Positions 23,053 through 30,807 of a stretch of DNA of 30,888 bases are shown piece by piece. Position 1 is the first letter of the stretch, and each line of letters begins with the position of its first letter. Both the position numbers and the translations under genes were made by a program. The DNA is from an uncultured Bacilli bacterium. Lineage in GTDB: Bacteria; Bacillota_I; Bacilli_A; RF39; UBA660. The stretch covers positions 1 to 30,888 of the forward strand of contig CALVRP010000085.1 of assembly GCA_944358665.1 (NCBI GenBank), written 5' to 3'. Under the pieces are notes generated by a model. The model did no database searches. It had not been told where the DNA came from and saw only the letters and a list, made by a program, of their open reading frames with translations.

Positions 23053-24087
23053 ATGCTTACAAATGAGGAATACTTTGAACTTTTGGAAGATATTAAAAAT
23101 ACTTTAATAACTACTAGAAACAAAGTTGTAGAGAACGCTAATAAAAGTTTAGTTATTATGTATTATAATATTGGTCGTAAATTGATAGAAAATAATAAAT
23201 GGGGCTCATCATTTATAGATAATTTAGCTAAAGATCTAAAAGTAGAATTTCCAGGTATTAAAGGAATGTCTGCCAGAAATTTAAGATATATGCAAAAATT
23301 TGCCAAGGAATATGATAATGATAAATTTTTGCAAGAAGTCCTTGCAAAATTATCTTGGAATCATAATCAATTATTATTAGATAAAGTTAAAGAGAAAAAA
23401 GAAAGAGTTTGGTATGCAAATAAGGCACTTGAAAATGGGTGGTCTACTACTGTATTATCGCATCAAATATCATTAAAATTATATAATAGGCAAGCATTAC
23501 TTGAAAATAAAACAGAAAATTATCGTAAAACTTTACCTACAGATATAAGTGATAAAGCTAGAGAAATGTTAAAAGATCCATATATATTTGATTTTTTAAC
23601 GGCAAAAGAAGATATGAAGGAATTAGAAATAGAAAAAGAATTAACTTCTAATATTACTAAGCTATTATTAGAATTAGGAAATGGATTTGCTTTTATAGGC
23701 AGACAATATCATTTAGAAATAGGAAATAAAGATTATTATTTAGACTTATTATTTTATAATGTAAAAGTTAAAAGTTATGTTGTTGTTGAACTTAAAACTA
23801 CAGAATTTAAACCAGAATATGCTGGTCAATTAAATTTTTATTTATCAGCAATAGATGAATATGTTAAAGATAAAAATGATAATCCAACTTTTGGTATATT
23901 GTTATGTAGAGAAAAGAACAAAATTACTGCTGAGTTAGCATTAAAAGACATTAATAAACCAATTGGTGTAAGTGAATATAAATTATTATCTGATTTACCT
24001 GAATATTTGGAAAATACTTTACCTAGCATTAGCGATTTAGAAAAAAGATTAGAAAGAGTCAATTATGAAAAAAATGACAATATATAA
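23053..24087 (+). CDS. DUF1016/YhcG-type PD-(D/E)XK nuclease
   Basis: This 344-residue protein has an N-terminal DUF1016 domain (about 1-170) with a winged-helix-like region (GMSARNLRYMQKF). The C-terminal PD-(D/E)XK nuclease domain has Asp231 (YYLDLLF), Glu246-x-Lys248 (VVELKT) and Gln259 (GQLNFYL), all expected active-site residues. Members are widespread in genomic islands and are often found near restriction-modification or defence genes; the cellular role is not settled. It has a perfect AGGAGGTGAT ribosome binding site and a TATAAT at 23027-23032. The gene lies between two copies of the 3' part of a membrane protein gene, which suggests it arrived as a module. Confidence 0.88.
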   Translation: MLTNEEYFELLEDIKNTLITTRNKVVENANKSLVIMYYNIGRKLIENNKWGSSFIDNLAKDLKVEFPGIKGMSARNLRYMQKFAKEYDNDKFLQEVLAKLSWNHNQLLLDKVKEKKERVWYANKALENGWSTTVLSHQISLKLYNRQALLENKTENYRKTLPTDISDKAREMLKDPYIFDFLTAKEDMKELEIEKELTSNITKLLLELGNGFAFIGRQYHLEIGNKDYYLDLLFYNVKVKSYVVVELKTTEFKPEYAGQLNFYLSAIDEYVKDKNDNPTFGILLCREKNKITAELALKDINKPIGVSEYKLLSDLPEYLENTLPSISDLEKRLERVNYEKNDNI

Positions 24088-24099
24088 GTAATGTTATTA

Positions 24100-24314
24100 T
24101 TAAAATAAAGTTTTTTCAGCATGAAAGATTAATTCATCTTTTGGTAACTTTATTTTATGCGTTAGCTTTTTTGATTTGTTTAGTGCTTAGTATTTATATT
24201 TGGACTTTTTTAATTGTATCAATCATTTTAATTTGCTTTTTAATTCCTTATATTCTGCACTATTTCTTTTTAGAAAATAATGTTCAGTACTTATATAAAC
24301 AATATGATAAAATG
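24100..24314 (+). repeat. Direct repeat copy 2 (3' part of the membrane protein gene)
   Basis: Second copy of the ~215-base segment at 22773-22987. It is joined upstream to the end of the nuclease gene and downstream to a different tail and a strong terminator. Confidence 0.9.
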
Positions 24315-24335
24315 ATAGAAAAAATAAAAAAATAG
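24100..24335 (+). pseudogene. 5'-truncated second copy of the small membrane protein gene
   Basis: This copy keeps the two membrane helices and a basic tail (KMIEKIKK) but lacks the N-terminal ~30 codons. No ATG or ribosome binding site precedes the conserved part; the only possible start is a TTG at 24141 without a ribosome binding site. A TGA stop lies a few codons upstream in the same frame, inside the end of the nuclease gene. It is best read as the displaced original 3' end of the membrane protein gene. Confidence 0.7.
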
Positions 24336-24380
24336 ACTATTCCTTTAAATGTTAAAGGAAAAAAGTCTTTTTTTTTTTTT
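24335..24380 (+). terminator. Strong terminator after copy 2
   Basis: A 9-bp perfect inner stem (TTCCTTTAA with TTAAAGGAA), an outer GACT/AGTC pairing across a small bulge, and a run of 13 T. Confidence 0.85.
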
Positions 24381-24390
24381 ATAATTAGGG

Positions 24391-24396
24391 TATAAT
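24391..24396 (+). promoter_or_regulatory. -10 box of the Tad-like operon promoter
   Basis: A TATAAT lies 30 bases before the first gene of the operon and just after the preceding terminator. The -35 region is the T-run itself, so no convincing -35 box is present. Position relative to the operon is the main support. Confidence 0.45.
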
Positions 24397-24425
24397 GTAA
24401 ATAATAGGAAAAGGAGCTGGCAAAA

Positions 24426-26036
24426 ATGATTTTAAGGAAACCTTATGCGCTTTTTATTAAATATTTTAAAATCATTCACTTAATAATGGCTTTGTTAATT
24501 GCCATTTTGATTTATCGTAGTGGTGTTTTGTTATCTTTTTTCAATGTTTACCTCGATGATTATCGAAGTGCAACCGATGGTTTTGTCCTCGGTGATATGA
24601 TTAATATATATAGCTTTTTACTTGTATTAGTAGTTATTATCGCGACAATTATTGTTATGTCGGTTATGATTGTTAAAAAGAAACCAAAGTTTTTATATAT
24701 CTATAATTTAGCTTTATATATTGGTGTTATTGTCTTCTTTATAATTTCTTATAACGTATTAAAAGATATTAATAGTACAATTTTAGATATTAGAGTTTCT
24801 AAAGCGCTTAGAGATGTCAGCGTTATGGTTGTTGCTTTAGAAGTTTTAAGTTTTATATTAGTATTAATTAGAGCAACTGGTTTTGATGTTAAAAAATTTG
24901 ACTTTGCGACGGATATTCAAGGCTTAGAAATAAGCGAAAAAGATAGTGAAGAAATTGAAGTGGCCGTTGAATTTGACAAAAATAAAGCAAGACGTAAATT
25001 AAGAAGGAAAATTAGAGACGTTTGGTATACATATATAGAACACAAATTTGTCTTTAATTTGTCAGCCATTATTTTACTTATTGTTATAGCCTTTTCTATT
25101 TACTTTAATACAAGTATTTATACATCTAATTATGGTGAAGATAAATACTTTAGTGCTGGCGGTTTTTCAATGGCTGTTACTGATAGTTATGTTGTAAATA
25201 ATGATTATTCTGGTGATGAGATTACTAATGACACCTCTTTGGTAGTGGCTCAGTTTCAAGTTAAAAGGAATTTGACAACAACTAAAACATTAAATACTGG
25301 TTTAATAACTCTAAGAGTAGGCGGAAACTCTTATGGACAAACTGCTACTTATAATTCTAGTTTAGCAGATTTAGGAACGGGTTATGTTGATCAGAAGTTA
25401 ACAGATGATTATGAAACTTACTTTTTAGTTTTTGCAGTACCTAATGATATTAGTTTGAGTAATGCAAAATTAAAAATAAACGACAACGTCAGTTATGTGA
25501 ATGGTCAAATGGGGGCTAAAAACATTTTTATTGGTCTAGATTTAAAAAACATCGATGAAGATGTAAAAACATTCACTAATAAATTAGGGGAAACTATCGA
25601 TTTTGAAGCCAGTATCCTCAAAGATACACAACTAACTGTAAACGAAGTGTCAATTTCTAATAAATTTAAGGCCACTTATAATTTCTGCGCTTCACAAAAT
25701 AATTGCTATGAATCCACTGAATATATTACTCCAACAGCTACAGGCAGTTATGCTAAAGCGTTAATGAAAATCAGAGGAAATTTAGACGTTTCTGGAGCCA
25801 TTAATATTTCTGGGGTGTCGGATTTTCGTGGTTTTTTCAATATGTTTGCTACTTTAGAATATGAAGTTAATGGTAGTACTAAAGAAGTGAAAATCAATTC
25901 CCAATCAGTAAAACCTAAAACCGCCAAAGAAAACAATATTTATTATATCGAAATTCCTAGAGAGGCAAGTAACTCTTCTAAACTAAATTTAATTTTTAAA
26001 ATAAGACAAATGACTTATAATTATACTATAAAATAA
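24426..26036 (+). CDS. Unknown membrane protein with extracellular beta-rich domain, first gene of the Tad-like operon
   Basis: This 536-residue protein has four N-terminal membrane helices (about 17-33, 55-82, 90-110, 130-148). A charged cytoplasmic loop (about 155-205, with NKARRKLRRKIRD) leads to a fifth helix (about 207-229), and then an extracellular region of some 300 residues rich in beta strands. The segment TDSYVV..., then NDTSLVVAQFQVKRN and TLNTGLITLRVGG, resembles the DUF4352-type immunoglobulin-like fold, an impression only. Two cysteines (NFCASQNNCYE) could form a disulphide. AAGGAG precedes the start. I do not recognise the family. Its place ahead of pilus genes suggests an assembly or anchoring role. 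Confidence 0.7.
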   Translation: MILRKPYALFIKYFKIIHLIMALLIAILIYRSGVLLSFFNVYLDDYRSATDGFVLGDMINIYSFLLVLVVIIATIIVMSVMIVKKKPKFLYIYNLALYIGVIVFFIISYNVLKDINSTILDIRVSKALRDVSVMVVALEVLSFILVLIRATGFDVKKFDFATDIQGLEISEKDSEEIEVAVEFDKNKARRKLRRKIRDVWYTYIEHKFVFNLSAIILLIVIAFSIYFNTSIYTSNYGEDKYFSAGGFSMAVTDSYVVNNDYSGDEITNDTSLVVAQFQVKRNLTTTKTLNTGLITLRVGGNSYGQTATYNSSLADLGTGYVDQKLTDDYETYFLVFAVPNDISLSNAKLKINDNVSYVNGQMGAKNIFIGLDLKNIDEDVKTFTNKLGETIDFEASILKDTQLTVNEVSISNKFKATYNFCASQNNCYESTEYITPTATGSYAKALMKIRGNLDVSGAINISGVSDFRGFFNMFATLEYEVNGSTKEVKINSQSVKPKTAKENNIYYIEIPREASNSSKLNLIFKIRQMTYNYTIK

Positions 26037-26070
26037 AAAAATATGTTATAATAAGAAAGGAGGCTAGGGT

Positions 26071-26721
26071 TTGTTAGTAGGGAAAATAAAATATATATTA
26101 ATTACAGTAATAATTTTTATCGTGCCGGGTATTGCTCAAGTCCAAGCTGATTGTAGCTATGAAAGAAAAGCTGAACTTTCAAGAATAGCCAGCAATGTTC
26201 AGTTTAGTTATGATTACGAAATGAATGAAAATGGTAATCCAGAATTTACAGTTACAATTAGTAATCTTACTAATGATATTTATATAGAGGATGATATGAC
26301 TGGAGAGTTTATTTCCGGAATTGGCGAAAGAAATATTTCTTATCCAAATGGCTCTAGTATTCAATTTAAAATTTATTCTAATGATCAGAATTGTTATGGA
26401 GATAGCATTTTAACACAACATATAAATTTACCTTATTATAACTATTACAGTTCTAGTGAAGAATGTCGAAATTATCCTAATTTTGCTTATTGTCAAATGT
26501 GGTTAAATACTAATATAACAACTGATGCTTTTAATAATGCTTTAGGGAATTATAAACAAGATTTACAAACGCAAAACAATGAAGCGGTAGATGAAAATAC
26601 ATTATGGGAAAATTTACTGGTATTTTGGAATGAAAATAAAATAATGCTTATCATGGCTATAGTTTGTATAATTATTCTGATAGCTTATATTTGTTTAAGA
26701 AAACGGTTAAGGAGGAGTTAA
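26071..26721 (+). CDS. Unknown secreted, C-terminally anchored protein
   Basis: This 216-residue protein has a signal peptide (about 1-26, ending VQA), an extracellular domain with paired cysteines, and a C-terminal membrane helix (about 190-208) followed by a short basic tail (RKRLRRS). It is thus fixed to the membrane at its C-terminus, like a minor subunit awaiting assembly or a pilus-base protein. It uses a TTG start supported by AAAGGAGG seven bases upstream, the only in-frame choice that keeps the signal peptide. A TATAAT at 26047-26052 may be an internal promoter. The Cys-containing central region (YSSSEECRNYPNFAYCQMW) has no match I recognise. Confidence 0.68.
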   Translation: MLVGKIKYILITVIIFIVPGIAQVQADCSYERKAELSRIASNVQFSYDYEMNENGNPEFTVTISNLTNDIYIEDDMTGEFISGIGERNISYPNGSSIQFKIYSNDQNCYGDSILTQHINLPYYNYYSSSEECRNYPNFAYCQMWLNTNITTDAFNNALGNYKQDLQTQNNEAVDENTLWENLLVFWNENKIMLIMAIVCIIILIAYICLRKRLRRS

Positions 26722-26722
26722 A

Positions 26723-29287
26723 ATGAGAAAGGTGTTGATGAGGACATTACTTTTATTGGTTCCGTTTTTTCTGATTATATGTACACCTAATATTGCTTAT
26801 GCATGGCAAACTGGTGGACAAGCCGGCGGTGGTGGTTCAACCGGTGGTGGAACTAGCTCTTTGACGGACGGTGGAAAAAATCTTGATTCAGGGACTTATT
26901 TATTTGAACTTGTTTATCGTGCTCAAGGTGGTGGCGTAAAAACACTGGGCTGTGCAGTTGTTTATTCAGGTTCACATAAAGGAAATAGTGTTGGAAACAT
27001 CGAAGCTAAAGCAAGAGCATCTTCACAAACTAATGATTGTAAATATGTAACAAGTGGAGCTCTTCAAAAATTAGCTAAGCGTCTATATGACGGTGAAAAT
27101 TTAGATGATATTCCGGTAATTAGCGATGAGGATGTAGCTAAAAATTATATTAAACAATTCGGTATTAATATAAAGGATTTGAAAGAAGAAGGCTCTGATC
27201 CTGGCAACATTAACTCTTACGGCTATCGAATTCTAATCCAAAAACTTACTTGTTTTGGTGTGAGTGGTGACTGGTGCCGAATTTTATATCCGAGAAAAGC
27301 CTTTGCAAATGATTATCCGAACAATTTATTATTTGGTTCTAGCTGGCAGGATGATCTATATACAACAAAAGATGATATTGGAATAGCGGCGGCAGGATAT
27401 AGAAGTTGGTATACTTCAAGTGGTACAACAGGTTTAGGTAGAGCTTTTGCTAATTATAATCGTGGAGAGGGATATAATATTATTGGTTTTAATCCAGATA
27501 TTTTTAGAAAACCGTATGATTATAGGCCAGACTCTTTATGTTTGAATTGTGATGATGAGAACTCTAATTGGTCGCATGTTTATTCAGATATGGCAAATTG
27601 GGAAGGAATACAAGATAGCCTTGAAAGCGAAGATAGTAATTTATTAAATTATTTTAAACAAAATAAAAAAATTGGTAATAATACAGTAGCGTGCCGGGAA
27701 CAAATAAGAGTGAAATTCCCAGATGAAGGTAATGCGATAAGAGTTGAAACTGGACGTTACTTTACTGTAGGTTTACCACAACAGTATAGCATTGGTGCAC
27801 CTAACTTTGAGCCATTAAAAGTAGAAAGAACTAAAGAATGTCATGCATATAATGGCGATAATGATGTAACTAATTCAATTAGTGATGGTCAATGGCAAAG
27901 TTTCTGGAACAGTGATACGTTTTATAAAAATGCGACAAGCAAGTCACAAGATAGTAAAACGGAAAGTACAGGAACCGTTACATTAGATTATAATGAAAAA
28001 AATGGTAATGGAAGTTATAATGGTGAAAAAGATACTGATACTTATAATACTAAAGTTTCACAAAATAAAGGTACTTTAACAGTAACTAATTCTTATACGC
28101 TTGCGGCTGATACATATAGATATATTAGAAAAGATAATGGCCTTTCTGTTAGTGAGGTTCCAGATGTCGAATATACCGATGTTGGTGTTGCTAATTTTCC
28201 TATATCGTTTAGTAACACTAAAACCGATGATAATACTTTAGCGGCAACTTTATCATTTAAATATACAATTCCAAAAGATTCTTCTTTATCAAAATCTATT
28301 GGTCATCCAAATTACTTTAATGGTGATACTGCACAAACTACAGATGAAGATATTTATAAAGTCGCAAATTCTTCTAACGCTATTGGTAATAACTATGTAA
28401 CAAAAGGGAACCTTGATGATTATCAGTTTAATGATTTAAAACATACAGCTTGTGTTTTAGAATATTGTGATGCTAATGGTCAAAATTGTAAAAGTCAGTT
28501 TAATTCATGTATGAGTAATAAGGTGAAAAACGGTAAATCGCAAACAAATTGTTCTTCTGAAAATTATATTTGTGATATTAATTTTGAGGATGAAGATACT
28601 CCTCCAGATGAAAATATTTGTCGTCAAGAAGGAAATAAATACTATATTGGCGAAGATGAGGTAACAAAAGAAGAATACGACAAAGTATGTTCTTGCAAAA
28701 TAGAAAATGGTAAATATTATATTGATATGGAGGAAGTAACTGAGGAAGAGTATATGGCAGTTTGTCCGCCGGGTGAAAGAGTATGTCCTGATAATGACCC
28801 TTGTTGTCTAGGTTATTGTGATCCTTGCCCAGTTGGTAGCGATGATTGTCCAGGTGGCATAAATGTTATTTATCGAACTATTGATTTAAATACACCGTTC
28901 CCTGGTTATAGCGCTGAAAAAAGAGATACCGGTGCTAATTGGTGCTATTATAATGTTGCAAGTAAAAGCTTAGAATGTGGAAGCGGCACATATAGCAGTC
29001 AAACAGCTAATGAAGTTGTAAATCAAGTTATATATAACAATCGAGGGGTTAAGGGTAATCCAGAAATGGAATATCAAGAGGAGCCTATATATGAATTAAC
29101 AATGGATGCTGATAAAATAAAAGCTATCCAATCATATAATAATGATCATGAATATTCAGATTTCACACTAAGATGTGAAGAAGATGGAACAGGATGTAAA
29201 TTAAATAGCGAAGTTAAAAGCTTGCTTGGTGTAAGTGGTGTATGTGCTAATGCTAAAGGCGATAGATTTTATACTTGTGATGAATAG
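26723..29287 (+). CDS. Large secreted cysteine-rich surface protein of the Tad-like operon
   Basis: This 854-residue protein has a clear signal peptide (about 1-27, AYA end), then a Gly-rich stretch (GGQAGGGGSTGGG). The long extracellular part has about 30 cysteines, many clustered between residues ~575 and ~720. Two short repeats 25 residues apart (about 634-684) share the form KYYI-x-EVT-x-EEY-x2-VC. There is no C-terminal membrane helix, sorting signal or surface-layer anchor, so it is either released or held by the appendage. The stop precedes a GAGGTGAT ribosome binding site for the next gene. The family is unknown to me. Co-transcription with CpaB/CpaF genes makes an adhesin or tip-subunit role plausible but unproven. 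Confidence 0.72.
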   Translation: MRKVLMRTLLLLVPFFLIICTPNIAYAWQTGGQAGGGGSTGGGTSSLTDGGKNLDSGTYLFELVYRAQGGGVKTLGCAVVYSGSHKGNSVGNIEAKARASSQTNDCKYVTSGALQKLAKRLYDGENLDDIPVISDEDVAKNYIKQFGINIKDLKEEGSDPGNINSYGYRILIQKLTCFGVSGDWCRILYPRKAFANDYPNNLLFGSSWQDDLYTTKDDIGIAAAGYRSWYTSSGTTGLGRAFANYNRGEGYNIIGFNPDIFRKPYDYRPDSLCLNCDDENSNWSHVYSDMANWEGIQDSLESEDSNLLNYFKQNKKIGNNTVACREQIRVKFPDEGNAIRVETGRYFTVGLPQQYSIGAPNFEPLKVERTKECHAYNGDNDVTNSISDGQWQSFWNSDTFYKNATSKSQDSKTESTGTVTLDYNEKNGNGSYNGEKDTDTYNTKVSQNKGTLTVTNSYTLAADTYRYIRKDNGLSVSEVPDVEYTDVGVANFPISFSNTKTDDNTLAATLSFKYTIPKDSSLSKSIGHPNYFNGDTAQTTDEDIYKVANSSNAIGNNYVTKGNLDDYQFNDLKHTACVLEYCDANGQNCKSQFNSCMSNKVKNGKSQTNCSSENYICDINFEDEDTPPDENICRQEGNKYYIGEDEVTKEEYDKVCSCKIENGKYYIDMEEVTEEEYMAVCPPGERVCPDNDPCCLGYCDPCPVGSDDCPGGINVIYRTIDLNTPFPGYSAEKRDTGANWCYYNVASKSLECGSGTYSSQTANEVVNQVIYNNRGVKGNPEMEYQEEPIYELTMDADKIKAIQSYNNDHEYSDFTLRCEEDGTGCKLNSEVKSLLGVSGVCANAKGDRFYTCDE

Positions 29288-29299
29288 AGGTGATAGTAG

Positions 29300-29719
29300 A
29301 TGAATCAATCATTTTGGGGTGTGCTAGTAGTAATGTTAGGCGTAGCGGCTTTACTCTTAATTGTTTTCTTTCAATCGGTGACCAATACTGACGAACACAA
29401 TTCACAACTTCTAAAAGAAGTTACAGAAGCAGCTATGTGGGATGCTTTTGATTATTCTACTTATCGTAAAACTGGTGAAATCAGAATTAATAGAGAAAAG
29501 TTCGTTGAAAACTTTGCTAGAAGATATGCTGAAAACGCTAGTAAATCTCGTGAATATTCTATTAAATTTTACGACATAAATGAAAAACCCCCGAAGGTTA
29601 GTGTTAAAGTAACAAGTAGCGTTACGGGTAATCCAGGATCTGCTTTAAGTGCCACAGAAGAACCGGTTACCGTGACGATTAATAATAAAATAGATGCCAT
29701 ATTAGAAGTTCCGTATTAA
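29300..29719 (+). CDS. Pseudopilin-like protein (probably DUF5411 family)
   Basis: This 139-residue protein begins with a short N-terminus, a hydrophobic helix (about 7-26) and a soluble domain with NREKFVENFARRYAEN followed by beta strands. This is the plan of TadE-type minor pseudopilins: an N-terminal membrane helix and a small extracellular head. The sequence resembles DUF5411 family members from uncultured Firmicutes, by recollection and not by search. No clear prepilin peptidase site is visible. It lies 13 bases after the large surface protein and 24 bases before cpaB. Confidence 0.65.
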   Translation: MNQSFWGVLVVMLGVAALLLIVFFQSVTNTDEHNSQLLKEVTEAAMWDAFDYSTYRKTGEIRINREKFVENFARRYAENASKSREYSIKFYDINEKPPKVSVKVTSSVTGNPGSALSATEEPVTVTINNKIDAILEVPY

Positions 29720-29742
29720 AAGAAGAAAAAGGAGATGATATT

Positions 29743-30804
29743 ATGAATAGTTTTTTGAACTCGGCAAAACGATTTTTAACAAATAAAAATACAGTTACAA
29801 TTATTGGTGTAGTTGTAATTTTAATACTTTTGTATATTGGTTATAGTACGCAAATAAATAATGCGGTAGAACCAGTCCAAGTTCCTGTGGCAACGGAAAC
29901 AATTCAACCTAGAACAGAAATAACCGATGACATGGTTGAATTAATTGATGTTCCAAATATTTCTTTGAGTGACAACGTTATCACTTCAAAAGCATCAGTT
30001 GTTGGAAAGTATTCTAACATTAATTCTGTAATACCTGAAGGAAGTATGTTTTATACTGATACAGTAATTGATGAAGAAGAACTTCCGGATTCAGCTTTCG
30101 TAAAGGTTAAAAAAGGTGAAATTGTTTATAACTTCCCAGTTGATATGGAAAGTACTTATGGAAATTCAATTTTCCCTGGCAATCAAATAGATATTTATAT
30201 GAAAGCTGGAGACGGTACTGATGAAAATATAATGGTGGGAAAACTTGTAGAAAATGTTGAGGTTTTAGCTGTTAAAGATTCGTCAGGACGTAATGTGTTT
30301 GAGAACACAAGTGAAAGTAGAACACCAGCATTCTTAATCTTTGGTGTTCCAGAAGATATTAACTTACTACTTAGAAAAGCATCTTACATGGATAGTCTAG
30401 GCGTTGAATTATTCCCTGTACCTCATGGTGGAAATGTTAGTACGGATGGAGCAACTGAAGTTTCAACTCAGCAATTAGTTGATTATATTGAAGCACATGC
30501 CGTAAATATTCCGGTAACTGATACTACAGAAGCAGAAACCGATGAATTACTTCCAACAATAACTGCTGCTGGTGGTACTCCTAATGAAGTGTCAATTAGA
30601 TTTCCAAGAGGTTGTGGTGATGAATACACTTGTAACTATGTAAAAGATAATGATGCTGCTGTAAATGTAACTAATAGAAATCAAACAGTCAGTTTTGATG
30701 CAGCTGGTACAATAACGGCTACAGTAATTGAGTCAGATGGAACAACTCATGTAGCTAGTTTAGATATAACAGATGCAGCAGCAAGTACTGATAATGCGGA
30801 GTAG
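29743..30804 (+). CDS. cpaB: CpaB/RcpC-type pilus assembly protein with C-terminal Ig-like extension
   Basis: This 353-residue protein has a short cytoplasmic start, one membrane helix (about 17-36) and a SAF domain (about 40-110: VPVATETIQPRTEITDDMV). It then has an RcpC/CpaB-like region (about 111-225) with FPVDMESTYGNSIFPGNQID. CpaB is a periplasmic or extracellular scaffold of Tad/Flp pili. Beyond the usual end there is an extra ~90-residue part. It contains RGCGDEYTCNY and QTVSFDAAGTITATVIESDG, which resembles a bacterial Ig-like domain with one disulphide. The gene has an AAAGGAGATGAT ribosome binding site. The next gene encodes the ATPase. Confidence 0.82.
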   Translation: MNSFLNSAKRFLTNKNTVTIIGVVVILILLYIGYSTQINNAVEPVQVPVATETIQPRTEITDDMVELIDVPNISLSDNVITSKASVVGKYSNINSVIPEGSMFYTDTVIDEEELPDSAFVKVKKGEIVYNFPVDMESTYGNSIFPGNQIDIYMKAGDGTDENIMVGKLVENVEVLAVKDSSGRNVFENTSESRTPAFLIFGVPEDINLLLRKASYMDSLGVELFPVPHGGNVSTDGATEVSTQQLVDYIEAHAVNIPVTDTTEAETDELLPTITAAGGTPNEVSIRFPRGCGDEYTCNYVKDNDAAVNVTNRNQTVSFDAAGTITATVIESDGTTHVASLDITDAAASTDNAE

Positions 30805-30807
30805 GCT

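Noticed and set aside
24141..24335. Independent 64-residue protein from a TTG start
   Set aside because: There is no ribosome binding site, and the sequence is a 5'-truncated duplicate of the gene at 22682-23014; annotated as a pseudogene.
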